Shown in pieces: positions 56,701 through 64,000 of a stretch of DNA of 64,000 bases (positions within the stretch are counted from its first letter, which is position 1; every line of letters begins with the position of its first letter). Source of the DNA: Leptolyngbyaceae cyanobacterium RM1_1_2 (GTDB lineage: Bacteria > Cyanobacteriota > Cyanobacteriia > Phormidesmidales > Phormidesmidaceae); assembly GCA_012032345.1 (NCBI GenBank), contig JAAUQI010000017.1, forward strand, positions 23,737 through 87,736, in the 5' to 3' direction. The position numbers and the translations under genes were made by a program. The notes under the pieces are model-generated. The model had not been told where the DNA came from. It saw only the letters and a list, made by a program, of their open reading frames with translations, and made no database searches.

Positions 56701-57358
56701 CTTCGTGATCTTTGACCGTGTCTAGCTTTTGCCTGGCCTGATTAATTTTGCGATCGAAGGCCGCCACCCCGGCCATCTCATCAATTATCTCTCGCCGCTC
56801 GCGCGGATTCATTGAAATAATGCTGGTGACATCGCCCTGCAGCACGACATTGTAGCCCTCTGGATAAATTCGAAAGCGCTGTAGCTGCTCATGGAGCTGG
56901 CTTAGCGTGCAGGCTTCACCGTTGATGTAATAGTTTGAGGTGTAGGTTCCCTGAGTTGTTACCCGCAGTCGCCGGGTAACGCTCCACTCTTGGGTGGCCG
57001 ATAGAGGCATCATCGGGGCTGAAGCTTCACTATGACCGTTATTGAGCCGATCAGCGGCCTCTAACTCGACCTCTTGGCTCAGCAGATCCACCCCGTCGCT
57101 AATGTCAAAGGTGGCAGTCACGACCGCCTCAGCTGTAGCTCGACGACTGCTGTGATTTTGATTGACTAAATCTGGCAGGCGCTCAGCCCGCATTCCCTTA
57201 GAGCTAGACAGCCCTAGCGCAAACAGCAGCGCGTCTAAGATGTTGGATTTACCAGAGCCATTTGGCCCTGAAACAACGGTAAAACCTGGCAGCAATGGAA
57301 TTTTTGACGTGCCACCAAAAGACTTGAAATGAGATAGTTCGACGCTCTTGATATGCAC
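53729..57358 (-). CDS. smc: Chromosome segregation protein SMC
   Basis: 1209 residues. ATPase head: Walker A GPNGSGKSN near residue 35, Q-loop RIYPEGYNVVLQGDV, signature SMSGGEKSLTALSFIFAL near the C-terminus, Walker B PFYAFDEVDMFLD. Two very Gln-rich coiled coils flank the hinge (LPGVCGLVAQLG...MTGGSLPGRQGRLHFG). It organises chromosome arms as a dimer with ScpAB, whose genes are not in the window. The coils contain long CTGCTGCTG-type runs that are hard to sequence, but no frame break is seen. Confidence 0.96.
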   Translation of the reverse strand: MHIKSVELSHFKSFGGTSKIPLLPGFTVVSGPNGSGKSNILDALLFALGLSSSKGMRAERLPDLVNQNHSSRRATAEAVVTATFDISDGVDLLSQEVELEAADRLNNGHSEASAPMMPLSATQEWSVTRRLRVTTQGTYTSNYYINGEACTLSQLHEQLQRFRIYPEGYNVVLQGDVTSIISMNPRERREIIDEMAGVAAFDRKINQARQKLDTVKDHEERFRIVERELNGQLERLAQDRQKAEKYQQLKAQLQERLLWETLLGWQRLQQQIQQIDQQIEQGDRQQIELTQNIEALQQTIEQATAALATLNQRVKALGEEDHLALQSTLATQEAERRQLQRQEAEMTAASQSISAQLAQVQVSIQTYLASLEQIEQQLGQTLQQTLASRQQALAIAQTELDQCRAATDAIADASQAWVQAQTQHRHQLEHLQQQLAPQQAVQVRLQERIQQLTLQQQQQSETLKSLVDAIQSAAPPSEAAAEQAAAQQHIQNLAQAVAAAEQEHQVQQATRDRLMQEQRDKQRQLDKLEAQAQALQETQGTQATKVLLNERLPGVCGLVAQLGRVDPRYQLALEIAAGSRLGYLVVEDDRVAAAGIELLKQRRAGRATFLPLNAIRVPHFSPVPAWKRPEGMVDYAVNLIDCEPAYTDVFAYVFGNTLVFEQLAAARRHLGQFRMITLDGELLETSGAMTGGSLPGRQGRLHFGTVEASESAEAIALRDRLQEIEQVLQRCQQALDQAHQAHQQQSQALIEARQHYREQQLQIEQANSQLQQLQQQQATAQQQQQKGQQELTTAQRELKTLSEAMPALETQIAAQREALSALEQSQTHSEWQIAQAQVRQLETHLAACQQAVRATEQQQQALQTEQQRLQEKLQQTQSQIRVQRQQQQAQINQQAAASEQQAALDAQIICTRSALAELDKVLAAERSNRDRAERQLKQQQVDLQQLDWQRQKLQEVQQQRQQQRQERQQALALQSAELPDPLPVVPPDTDLEKLQQQVRSLQKRLEAMEPVNMLALEEHNRTQERLGELTQKLTTLEEERTELLLRIENFTTLRCKAFKEAFTAVNKNFQTIFAELSDGDGYLQLDDPQDPFNGGLNLVAHPKGKPVRRLASMSGGEKSLTALSFIFALQRYRPSPFYAFDEVDMFLDGANVERLAKMIKHQAQQAQFIVVSLRRPMIESSERTIGVTQARGAYTQVLGLNLEPKSASM

Positions 57359-57516
57359 TGGCTAGCTGTTATCCGCAGTGCGTACAGATGTACCAAACAA
57401 TATAGCACTGTAATAGGTAGTTTTATCAAAAAATGACCGCGATCGCACTCAAAATCCTTAAATCTCATGATTTTTAAGGTTTCGGTGCAAAATTAAGCCA
57501 GGATGAAACAAATGAA

Positions 57517-57984
57517 GTGTCCGAACCTAATGCTTCAGAGAGGCCAGACTTTGTGCTACCTGCCGAAACCAATCTGCGTCAGCCCGTCCTTCTAGGCTTT
57601 GATCCAGGGCGAGATAAGTGCGGTATTGCCGTTATGGGCGTTGATCGCATTTTGCGCCATCGGGAAGTCGTAACTGCTGCTGCTGCCCTCGATCGCATTC
57701 AGACACTGCAGCAGACCTTTCCGGTTTCAACTATTGTGCTGGGCGACCAGACCACTGCTAAGACCTGGCGCAAAAAACTCATGGCCCTGCCCAACTCTCC
57801 GCGCATAATCATGGTAGATGAACGCAACAGCAGCCTAGAAGCCCGCGATCGCTACTGGCAAATCTATCCGCCCAAGGGGCTACAGCGACTCTTGCCCCAG
57901 GGTATGCGCAATCCCCCCAGCCCCATTGACGACATTGTCGCCATTTTACTGATTGAGCGCTACCTGAATCGGCTAACAAGCTAA
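57517..57984 (+). CDS. RuvX/YqgF-like RNase H-fold protein
   Basis: 155 residues from GTG 57517. LLGFDPGRDKCGIAVMG matches the first acidic strand of RuvC-like folds; STIVLGDQTTAKTW and VDERNSSLEARDRYW give the second Glu, and SPIDDIVAILLIERYL the last Asp pair. The shape fits the YqgF/RuvX relatives, which mature 16S rRNA 5' ends or resolve Holliday junctions. This may be the second, cyanobacterial-type paralog rather than RuvX itself. Its stop overlaps the convergent DUF3146 stop. Confidence 0.75.
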   Translation: MSEPNASERPDFVLPAETNLRQPVLLGFDPGRDKCGIAVMGVDRILRHREVVTAAAALDRIQTLQQTFPVSTIVLGDQTTAKTWRKKLMALPNSPRIIMVDERNSSLEARDRYWQIYPPKGLQRLLPQGMRNPPSPIDDIVAILLIERYLNRLTS

Positions 57985-58244
57985 ATCTGCGCTCGAATGG
58001 TAAACGAATAATCTCCGCCCGGTTCTAGCTGGTAATCACACTGTTCTAAAAAACGATTGAGCGGTTCTCTAATCAAGGCTCTACCTAAAGAAGGCTCTAC
58101 CGTGAGTGCGCCCTGACGAAAGCGCCACTTGAACTGCCATTCATAGTTGTTTGCCCTGACTTCTCCTTCAATCTTGCCGTGCTGCCAAGACTGATGGGTA
58201 ATCCGAACATAGGCGGTAGTCTGAGGAAGACGCTGACGGGTCAC
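57981..58244 (-). CDS. DUF3146 protein
   Basis: 87 residues: TTAYVRITHQSWQHGKIEGEVRANNYEWQFKWRFRQG, then SLGRALIREPLNRFLEQCDYQLEPGGDYSFTIRA. This is the DUF3146 pattern, a cyanobacteria-specific family of unknown function. Tail-to-tail overlap of three bases with the YqgF-like gene. Confidence 0.85.
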   Translation of the reverse strand: MTRQRLPQTTAYVRITHQSWQHGKIEGEVRANNYEWQFKWRFRQGALTVEPSLGRALIREPLNRFLEQCDYQLEPGGDYSFTIRAQI

Positions 58245-58595
58245 GGCACAATAGCGGTAACTTAAACATCACAAGATGAAAGACTCTACCCTAAACCACG
58301 ATCTCAGCCGTAGGCGATTGCAGAGGGTCTATTAGCTTAAGATAACGACATGCTGGTCTAGAGATCTAGCCTTCAGACCAAAAAAGGGGGGAGAACGGCG
58401 GTTCGCATCGGCGTTTTCTACTAATGTCTCTCAGCAGCCTCTATTCAAACAGCCCTTAAAGGCGGTAGCCTATGGGAAAGGACGCACTCATCCGAATCAA
58501 ACTTCAGCAGCCCATTTTGCTGGTCTAATCTTTTACAAGATGTTCGGTTGTAGCGCTGTCCTGACAGCGTTGAGATTTCTGGCTGGAATTTGCGC
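58245..58595. other. Spacer upstream of nadK
   Basis: About 350 bases between divergent genes. A CGCTGTCCTGACAGCG inverted repeat sits about 30 bases before the nadK start and could form a leader hairpin near the ribosome-binding region. A tiny 18-codon frame at about 58471 is not supported. Nothing else recognisable. Confidence 0.4.
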
Positions 58596-59513
58596 GTGCC
58601 CAAAGTTGGCATCATCTACAACGATATCAAGCCTGCAGCCTGTCAAGTTGCTAAAGATCTTCAAGATAAGCTAATAGCCCAAGGCTATGAGGTTTTCACG
58701 GCGACAGGTATGGGTGGCCTGCTGGGTTATTCTGCCCCGGATCACCCCATCTGCCATACGCCTATTGACAGCCTAGCGCCGCCTGAGTTTGACAAAGAAA
58801 TGGCTTTTGCCATTGTGCTTGGCGGTGACGGCACGGTTTTATCGGCCTGTCGGCAGACAGCGCCTGCTGATATTCCACTGCTAACCGTCAACACCGGACA
58901 TATGGGATTCTTGACGGAAGCCTATCTGAATCAGCTACCGTTTGCTCTAGAGGCCGTTTTAGCCAATGAATATGAGATTGAGCAGCGGGCTATGCTGGCC
59001 GTGCGGCTGTTTCAAGACTCGTCCCTAATTTGGGAGGCGCTGTGTCTCAACGAAATGGTGCTGCACCGAGAACCGCTCACGAGTATGTGCCATTTTGAGG
59101 TTGCCGTGGGTCGTCATGCGCCTGTGGATATTGCCGCTGATGGCATTATTATTTCGACGCCGACAGGTTCGACCGCCTATTCGCTCTCAGCAGGTGGCCC
59201 GGTGATTACGCCAAACGTGCCTGTGATGCAGCTGATTCCAATTTGTCCCCATTCCCTCGCTTCGCGTGGCCTGGTTTTTCCAGATACAGAACTGGTCAAG
59301 ATTACCTCCGCCAATCCCGATCAGCTGGTGATGGTGGTTGACGGCAACGGAGGCTGCTATGTTTCACCGACAGACCGGGTGCAGGTGCAGCGATCGCCCT
59401 ATTCGGCTAGGTTTATTCGACTGCAGCCGCCAGAGTTTTTTCGAGTCTTGAGAGAGAAGCTAGGCTGGGGACTGCCCCACATCGCAAAACCCACTTCAGT
59501 TGAGATACCGTAG
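58596..59513 (+). CDS. nadK: NAD kinase
   Basis: Phosphorylates NAD+ to NADP+. About 305 residues, starting at GTG 58596 ([15 protein letters not shown]) rather than TTG 58590. Family motifs: [17 protein letters not shown] (diacylglycerol-kinase-like GGDG), [48 protein letters not shown] and [15 protein letters not shown]. No strong Shine-Dalgarno is seen. Cyanobacteria usually have two NAD kinases; which one this is cannot be told here. Confidence 0.93.
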   Translation: MPKVGIIYNDIKPAACQVAKDLQDKLIAQGYEVFTATGMGGLLGYSAPDHPICHTPIDSLAPPEFDKEMAFAIVLGGDGTVLSACRQTAPADIPLLTVNTGHMGFLTEAYLNQLPFALEAVLANEYEIEQRAMLAVRLFQDSSLIWEALCLNEMVLHREPLTSMCHFEVAVGRHAPVDIAADGIIISTPTGSTAYSLSAGGPVITPNVPVMQLIPICPHSLASRGLVFPDTELVKITSANPDQLVMVVDGNGGCYVSPTDRVQVQRSPYSARFIRLQPPEFFRVLREKLGWGLPHIAKPTSVEIP

Positions 59514-59707
59514 GCCAATGAGTATTAATTCTTATTGACAGAACCCCCCTGAATGTTTGTTCACAGACAGCAACCTGAGCTAGATTGAGAACGTTCTGAT
59601 AGTACAAACGGCGTTTTGTGATTGAGCAACGGCTTCAACACCGCCTAGACGGTTGGGTTGACAATGTGAGTTGGGTAATGTCGGACATCAACCTCTTTGA
59701 GTAATGC

Positions 59708-60403
59708 ATGATGAATACGTCGGCAGATTCAGTCCCCTGTGTGTTGCTGATAGAAACTAATCAGGATTTGGCAGCTCACTTGTCTAATGACCTCAGAGAG
59801 TTTGGCTACGAAACAATCGTTGCCTATGACGCTGCTTCGGGCCTTGAGCAGGCCCAGACGGCTCAGCCTGCTCTAATTGTGATTGACCGTCTTTTGGGGG
59901 GAGAATCGGGACTGGATCTGTGCAACCATCTGCGATCGCAAGGGCTGCGCGTGCCCATGTTACTAATGATGGCGAAGGAATCTTTAGCCGATCGCATTGC
60001 CTGTTTAGAGTCAGGGGCCGACGATTACTTCTTGAAGCCCTACCGCTCTGAAGATTTCCTCAAACTGGTACAGCTATATCTACAGCCCAAGTACGTCAGC
60101 AACGAGCGACTACGCTTTGGTGAACTGACGCTGGATCTGGCGAGCCGCACCGCTACACGCAACGAGCGGGTAATTGACCTAACGATGAAAGAATTTGAGC
60201 TGCTGAAATACCTGATGGAGCACCCACGAGAGGTGCTCACCCGTGAGCAAATCCTAGAAAATGTTTGGGGTTATGATTTTATGGGTGAATCTAACGTCAT
60301 TGAGGTGTATATTCGTTACCTGCGGCTGAAAATCGATGGCGAAAATGAGAAACGCCTGATTCAGACTGTTAGGGGAGTTGGTTATGTTTTACGGGAGGCG
60401 TAG
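59708..60403 (+). CDS. nblR: OmpR-family response regulator of NblR type
   Basis: 231 residues (ATG 59708, or 59711). The REC domain reads CVLLIETNQDLAAHLSNDLREFGYET, LIVIDRLLGGESGLDLC, GADDYFLKPYRSEDF. The first acidic pair of canonical receivers is replaced (ET in LLIETN), which fits phosphorylation-independent regulators. A winged-helix OmpR domain follows (RLRFGELTLDLASRTATRNER, TMKEFELLKYLMEHPREVLTREQILENVWGYDF). NblR controls phycobilisome degradation and stress survival in Synechococcus. The name rests on recalled similarity. Confidence 0.75.
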   Translation: MMNTSADSVPCVLLIETNQDLAAHLSNDLREFGYETIVAYDAASGLEQAQTAQPALIVIDRLLGGESGLDLCNHLRSQGLRVPMLLMMAKESLADRIACLESGADDYFLKPYRSEDFLKLVQLYLQPKYVSNERLRFGELTLDLASRTATRNERVIDLTMKEFELLKYLMEHPREVLTREQILENVWGYDFMGESNVIEVYIRYLRLKIDGENEKRLIQTVRGVGYVLREA

Positions 60404-60460
60404 CCGTCAGCCGTGCGCTCAGGCAAATTAACCCAAGTCGTTTTTAGGAGATAGCGACCA

Positions 60461-61023
60461 ATGGCTCAGATCCGAGGCTGGCTATGTGGACTGTGCTTTT
60501 TACTCATGAGCTGTTCCTCTAATTCCATGTCTTCATCCGAAACGCTGCCTGAAATACCTGTGGCTCCGGCGGGTTCTGCTACCGAAACTGCTTCTGATAG
60601 CTCGGCGCTGTTGCAAATGATTTGGGTCAAGTCTTGCCCCTAACGGCGCAGGCAGAACTGGAGGGTGAAATGATTCAGCTAGAGGTGGCAGTAACGCCAC
60701 AGCAGCAGGCGTTAGGTCTGATGTACCGGGCTGAGCTACCGCCCGATCGCGGTATGCTGTTCCAGTTTGAGTTCCCCCGTCCTGCCAATTTTTGGATGAA
60801 AAACGTGCCTGTGCCGCTGGATATGGTGTTTATTCGGCAGGGGGAAGTGCAGGCGATCGCGGCTGAAGTTCCCCCCTGTATGAGTGAACCCTGTCCTACC
60901 TATGGGCCTGGTCAGTTACTGATTGATCAGGTGATAGAGCTACGGAGCGGACGTGCTGCAGAACTGGGCTTAGAGGTAGGAGATACTGTGGTTATTACAG
61001 TCCTCTCCGATACTCCCAACTGA
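60461..61023 (+). CDS. DUF192 lipoprotein, frameshifted
   Basis: The start MAQIRGWLCGLCFLLMSCSS has a lipobox-like LMSC, so the mature protein should be anchored at Cys. After TETASDSSALLQ the frame is lost at about 60619 (AAA, four A expected: LQ-NDLGQVLPLT). From there the DUF192 domain continues: LEVAVTPQQQALGLMYRAELPPDRGMLFQFEFPRPANFWMKNVPVPLDMVFI to IELRSGRAAELGLEVGDTV. The span lacks one base to be a multiple of three. DUF192 proteins are small envelope proteins of unknown function. The gene follows the nblR-like gene by 57 bases. Confidence 0.8.
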
Positions 61024-61040
61024 CTGACAAAAGTTCCTCA
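61021..61040. repeat. Family A end sequence, isolated
   Basis: TGACTGACAAAAGTTCCTCA directly after the DUF192 stop is the exact end sequence of the 17847-17977 element (GACTGACAAAAGTTCCT in reverse orientation). No matching second end is evident, so this is a remnant. Confidence 0.6.
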
Positions 61041-61532
61041 GTGGTTGGATAGCGCGAGTCAACCAGCTGATAATCTCTCTGATAGCCGCTCTGATCGCTA
61101 GAGTTCAACAGCGACTCAGCCTCAACCGATACTCACTGCCAGAGGGTTTTTGCTAAAAAGACTCAGAAAGCAAATCTGTTTTTTCTATCTTTTTATAGAA
61201 GCTTTGCTCCATCGCGAGTCTGATTAAAATTACCTTAAAGTGTAGGACTCTTAGTCTATTCAAATAGCACTGATTTTGGTACCTTAGCTGCACATCTAAA
61301 AAAGAAATTATAGAAATCGCATAGAAGGTATTGCCGTACCACGCGGTTGGCTTAGGCAGGTTTTGAGAATTCTATAGAATTTCTTAGGTTTATCTCAGCC
61401 GACCGAATCACCTGTAGTCTAAAAGACTCTGTGCTTTTTGAATTCAGCTCTTAAGTCCGCTACGGAGGTACTCAAGAGCTAGAATCAGTTTCATTAATAA
61501 AAAAGTTTTATTCAGGTAGAGGTGCAATCGTT
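61041..61532. other. Intergenic region before the DUF2949 gene
   Basis: About 490 AT-rich bases with no credible coding frame. Probably long leader and promoter of the DUF2949 gene. AGGTAGAGG ten bases before its ATG is the ribosome-binding site. No terminator for the DUF192 gene is obvious. Confidence 0.4.
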
Positions 61533-61724
61533 ATGAACCCCAAAAGTTATTCAAGACTGATCAGGTTTCTGCAAGAGGAGTTGGCGATCGCGCCTTCTGC
61601 CATCCAAGTTGCCCTGAGACGTGTGGAGCAAGATCCGGGGCCGCTGCCGATGATTTTGTGGCAGTATGGGCTGGTCACATTAGAGCAGCTAGATCAGATT
61701 TACGATTGGTTAGAAACGGTCTAG
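61533..61724 (+). CDS. DUF2949 small protein
   Basis: 63 residues: SRLIRFLQEELAIAPSAIQVALRRVEQDPGPLPMILWQYGLVTLEQLDQIYDWLE, the characteristic DUF2949 sequence. Small helical cyanobacterial family, function unknown. Strong ribosome-binding site and its own terminator make a monocistronic unit. Confidence 0.85.
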   Translation: MNPKSYSRLIRFLQEELAIAPSAIQVALRRVEQDPGPLPMILWQYGLVTLEQLDQIYDWLETV

Positions 61725-61769
61725 ACTTTTTGCGGATATTGGTTGTGGTCATGGATAGCTTATTGAAGA

Positions 61770-61800
61770 GGCGTTGTCTGCGCAACGCCTCCTTGTTTTG
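61770..61800 (+). terminator. Intrinsic terminator after the DUF2949 gene
   Basis: Nine-bp stem GAGGCGTTG/CAACGCCTC with loop TCTGCG, followed by CTTGTTTTG. Lies between convergent genes. Confidence 0.8.
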
Positions 61801-61830
61801 GAATTTTGTTTCAGGATCTCAGGTGCGCTT

Positions 61831-62985
61831 TTAGCTAGCCATTAGAATTTTGCTAGCAGCGGCAATACCCGCCCCAGCCGCTGAGCCGTCAGCACCCAGT
61901 TCAAACAGAGTTGCCTCTAGGGCACCCACAACGGTCAAAATATCACGATCGCTAACAAAGCCCAGATGGCCAATCCGGAAAATTTGACCTTTGAGCTGGT
62001 CTTGGCCACCCGCTAGGGCAATGTTAAAGCGCTTTTTCATCACGCTGCGAATCTGCTCTGCGTCTACCTGCTGGGGCATGACGGCTGTTACCGCAGGGCT
62101 AGCCGCTGCGTCACTGGTAAACAAAGGCTGCCCCATTGCTCGCATGGCAGCGCGGGTAGCTCGCTTTTGGCGATCGTGACGAGCAAAAATACTGCCTAGT
62201 CCTTCTGCTTTCATCATTTGCAGGGCAGTTTGCAGGGCAAAGACAAGGCTAATCGGTGGCGTAAAGGGATTGCTATTTTTAGCAGCGGCTTTTTGATATT
62301 TGCCTAAATCCAGGTAGAACTTAGGCAGGGTTGCTTGTTCATATGCCTTCCAGGCTTTAGCACTGACGCTAACAAAGCCTAGGCCAGGAGGAATCATGTA
62401 GCCCTTTTGTGAGCCTGAGCCAACCACGTCTAGTCCTAGTTCGTCCGTTGGCAGATTGTAAGCACCCAGGCTGGTGACGGCATCCACAACAATCAGCGCC
62501 TCGCCGTGAGCTTTAACATGAGTATTGATGGCTTCAAGTGAATTGAGTACCCCAGTCGAGGTTTCACTGTGGGTAATAATCACCGCTTTAATTGCTTTGT
62601 CAGTGTCGGCTGCTAAGGCTTGCTGAAAGTCTGCCGGATCAAGCGGCTTGCCCCATTGCGCCGTGATGATTTGGGTGTCTAGGCCAAAAGCCTGACAGAT
62701 CTGCGCCCAGCGATCGCCAAATTTGCCGTTTGAGCCAACTAGAACGCGATCGCCTCGGCTTAGAAAGTTAATGATAGCCGCTTCCATTGCGCCCGTACCG
62801 CTGGCACTCAGCACCAAAACGTCGTTCTGGGTCTGGTGCAGCCACTTCAGGTTTTCAGTCACTTCCCCCATGATTTCAGAAAATTCGCCGCTACGGTGAC
62901 CAATGGGGTGCTTAGCCTGAGCCAGCAGTACTTTTTCGGGTATCGGGGTCGGCCCCGGAATCATCAGCATTAACTTGTTGTCCAT
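61831..62985 (-). CDS. Class V aminotransferase (soluble hydrogenase-like annotation)
   Basis: 384 residues from ATG 62985 (MDNKLMLMIPGPTPIPEKVL); an upstream ATG at 63042 gives an unlikely extension. PLP-binding features: SASGTGAMEAAIINFLSRGD, THSETSTGVLNSL, VVDAVTSLGAYNL and the lysine segment GSGSQKGYMIPPGL. The family is PLP-dependent serine/alanine-glyoxylate aminotransferase; cyanobacterial members were long named soluble hydrogenase 42 kDa subunit, a label now seen as misleading. The other paralog in the window is at 30493-31656. Divergent from recA. Confidence 0.9.
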   Translation of the reverse strand: MDNKLMLMIPGPTPIPEKVLLAQAKHPIGHRSGEFSEIMGEVTENLKWLHQTQNDVLVLSASGTGAMEAAIINFLSRGDRVLVGSNGKFGDRWAQICQAFGLDTQIITAQWGKPLDPADFQQALAADTDKAIKAVIITHSETSTGVLNSLEAINTHVKAHGEALIVVDAVTSLGAYNLPTDELGLDVVGSGSQKGYMIPPGLGFVSVSAKAWKAYEQATLPKFYLDLGKYQKAAAKNSNPFTPPISLVFALQTALQMMKAEGLGSIFARHDRQKRATRAAMRAMGQPLFTSDAAASPAVTAVMPQQVDAEQIRSVMKKRFNIALAGGQDQLKGQIFRIGHLGFVSDRDILTVVGALEATLFELGADGSAAGAGIAAASKILMAS

Positions 62986-63190
62986 AAGTGCCTGTGCAAA
63001 AACGACGCGACCAATCTTGAAAGAGCTGAGACTACCCATCATACCTGCTAGAACTTATGCAGTTGAATCGGTACAGTTTTTCAAGAAATTACTTTAGGAT
63101 TGCGATAGCTGCGCTGTAGGACTGAATCTTTGCGACTGTGTCTGGCCTGCCCAGCATTTCTACCCAGCATTTTTACTTACTAAGGCGAGC

Positions 63191-64000
63191 ATGGCTAAAC
63201 TATCAGCAGATAACTCCGACAAGCAAAAAGCCCTGGGCCTGGTGCTCAACCAGATTGAGCGCAGCTTTGGTAAGGGCACGATTATGCGGCTAGGAGACGC
63301 CAGCCGTATGCGCGTAGAGACCATTCCAACGGGTGCCCTGACGCTGGATCTGGCACTAGGCGGCGGCTTGCCTAAAGGACGGGTGATTGAAATCTACGGC
63401 CCTGAAAGTTCAGGCAAGACGACGCTGGCACTCCATGCGATCGCAGAAGTTCAAAAAACTGGCGGCATTGCTGCTTTTGTCGATGCTGAACATGCCCTGG
63501 ATCCCTATTACGCTTCAGTCTTAGGCGTTGATACTGAAAACCTGTGGGTATCTCAGCCTGACACAGGGGAGGCAGCTTTAGAAATTGTGGATCAGCTGGT
63601 GCGATCGTCGGCCATTGACTTAGTTGTGATCGACTCTGTTGCTGCCCTGGTACCTCGCGCTGAGATTGAAGGGGAAATGGGAGACTCCCACATGGGCTTG
63701 CAGGCACGGCTGATGAGTCAGGCCCTGCGAAAAATTACCGGAAATATTGGCAAATCTCAATGCACCGTCATTTTCCTCAACCAGCTCCGACAAAAATTGG
63801 GGTAGTTTACGGCAACCCCGAAACCACGACCGGCGGCAACGCGCTTAAGTTTTATGCCTCGGTGCGCTTGGATATCCGTCGGATTCAAACGTTGAAAAAG
63901 GCAATGAAGAATACGGCATTCGGGCCAAGGTCAAGGTAGCCAAGAATAAAGTGGCTCCTCCCTTTCGGATTGCAGAATTTGATATTATTTTCGGCCAAGG
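63191..64000 (+). CDS. recA: RecA recombinase, frameshifted and cut by the window end
   Basis: [29 protein letters not shown], Walker [42 protein letters not shown] and LNQLRQK identify RecA. At about 63792-63796 five A (CAAAAATTGG) appear where six would give [29 protein letters not shown]; the read frame instead stops at 63805. At 63894-63898 a second A run is also one short, after which [22 protein letters not shown] follows. Both shifts are best explained as consensus errors in a core gene. The gene continues past the window. Confidence 0.9.

Noticed and set aside
61831..62985. Soluble hydrogenase subunit
   Set aside because: The sequence carries a complete PLP aminotransferase signature and no nickel-iron or iron-sulfur ligands, so this historical name is not adopted.

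Overview
The window is a 64 kb piece of a cyanobacterial chromosome. The evidence is the very frequent HIP1 octamer GCGATCGC in genes and spacers, together with genes largely confined to cyanobacteria and plastids: ycf35 with its DUF2997 and ferredoxin partners, narM, an nblR-type regulator, DUF3146, DUF2949, DUF3038/DUF4335 and a class II Calvin-cycle aldolase. Gene content resembles Leptolyngbya/Synechococcales-type genomes, but genus cannot be fixed from the sequence alone. There is no prophage, CRISPR array, rRNA operon or complete insertion sequence.

Layout. 0-5 kb: the 3' end of a radC-like gene, then a minus-strand cluster (M23 peptidase, bactofilin, aroC, cupin, small protein) and a plus-strand M15 peptidase. 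5-11 kb: tRNA-Pro(GGG), hemB, tRNA-Lys(UUU), aldolase and small or secreted unknowns. 11-18 kb: pntAB transhydrogenase, a short-chain dehydrogenase and a Cache-domain sensor kinase. 18-29 kb: DUF3038/DUF4335 pair, ferredoxin-ycf35-DUF2997 operon, narM, a ZIP-like membrane protein interrupted by a cyclic-nucleotide domain, an Hsp70-like protein, a TauE-like permease and a cupin. 29-30.3 kb: a graveyard of a toxin-antitoxin pair and restriction-modification gene fragments. 30.5-41 kb: class V aminotransferase, TPR protein, two membrane proteins, infC with a non-ATG start, small proteins, a large membrane protein and an SLH protein. 41-46 kb: thrB and a signalling cluster (hybrid kinase, REC-GGDEF-EAL, NarL-type regulator). 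46-64 kb: AGCS transporter, glmS, RsbRD-type kinase, PRC-barrel protein, smc, YqgF-like protein, nadK, nblR, DUF192 lipoprotein, second class V aminotransferase and the start of recA.

Two window-wide signals stand out. First, at least seven otherwise intact genes (M23 peptidase, bactofilin, EI24, a secreted protein at 28 kb, the 37.7-39.6 kb membrane protein, DUF192, recA twice) are broken by single-base indels, several in A runs. This looks more like consensus error than biology, so those genes should be read as probably intact. Second, three families of short dispersed, partly palindromic repeats occupy the long intergenic gaps (family A: 6.67, 17.85, 48.38, 61.02 kb; family B: 10.35, 35.05-35.23, 46.32 kb; family C: 10.55, 39.84 kb).

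The most distinctive single event is in the decayed antitoxin at 29.2 kb. Its frameshift coincides with a perfect 15-bp inverted repeat that looks like a templated quasipalindrome mutation. I found no clear new defence or biosynthetic system. The best candidates for undescribed biology are the split ZIP/cNMP-binding protein, the hybrid kinase without a recognisable ATPase site beside a c-di-GMP phosphodiesterase, and a pair of paralogous small proteins, one behind a CRP-like palindrome.
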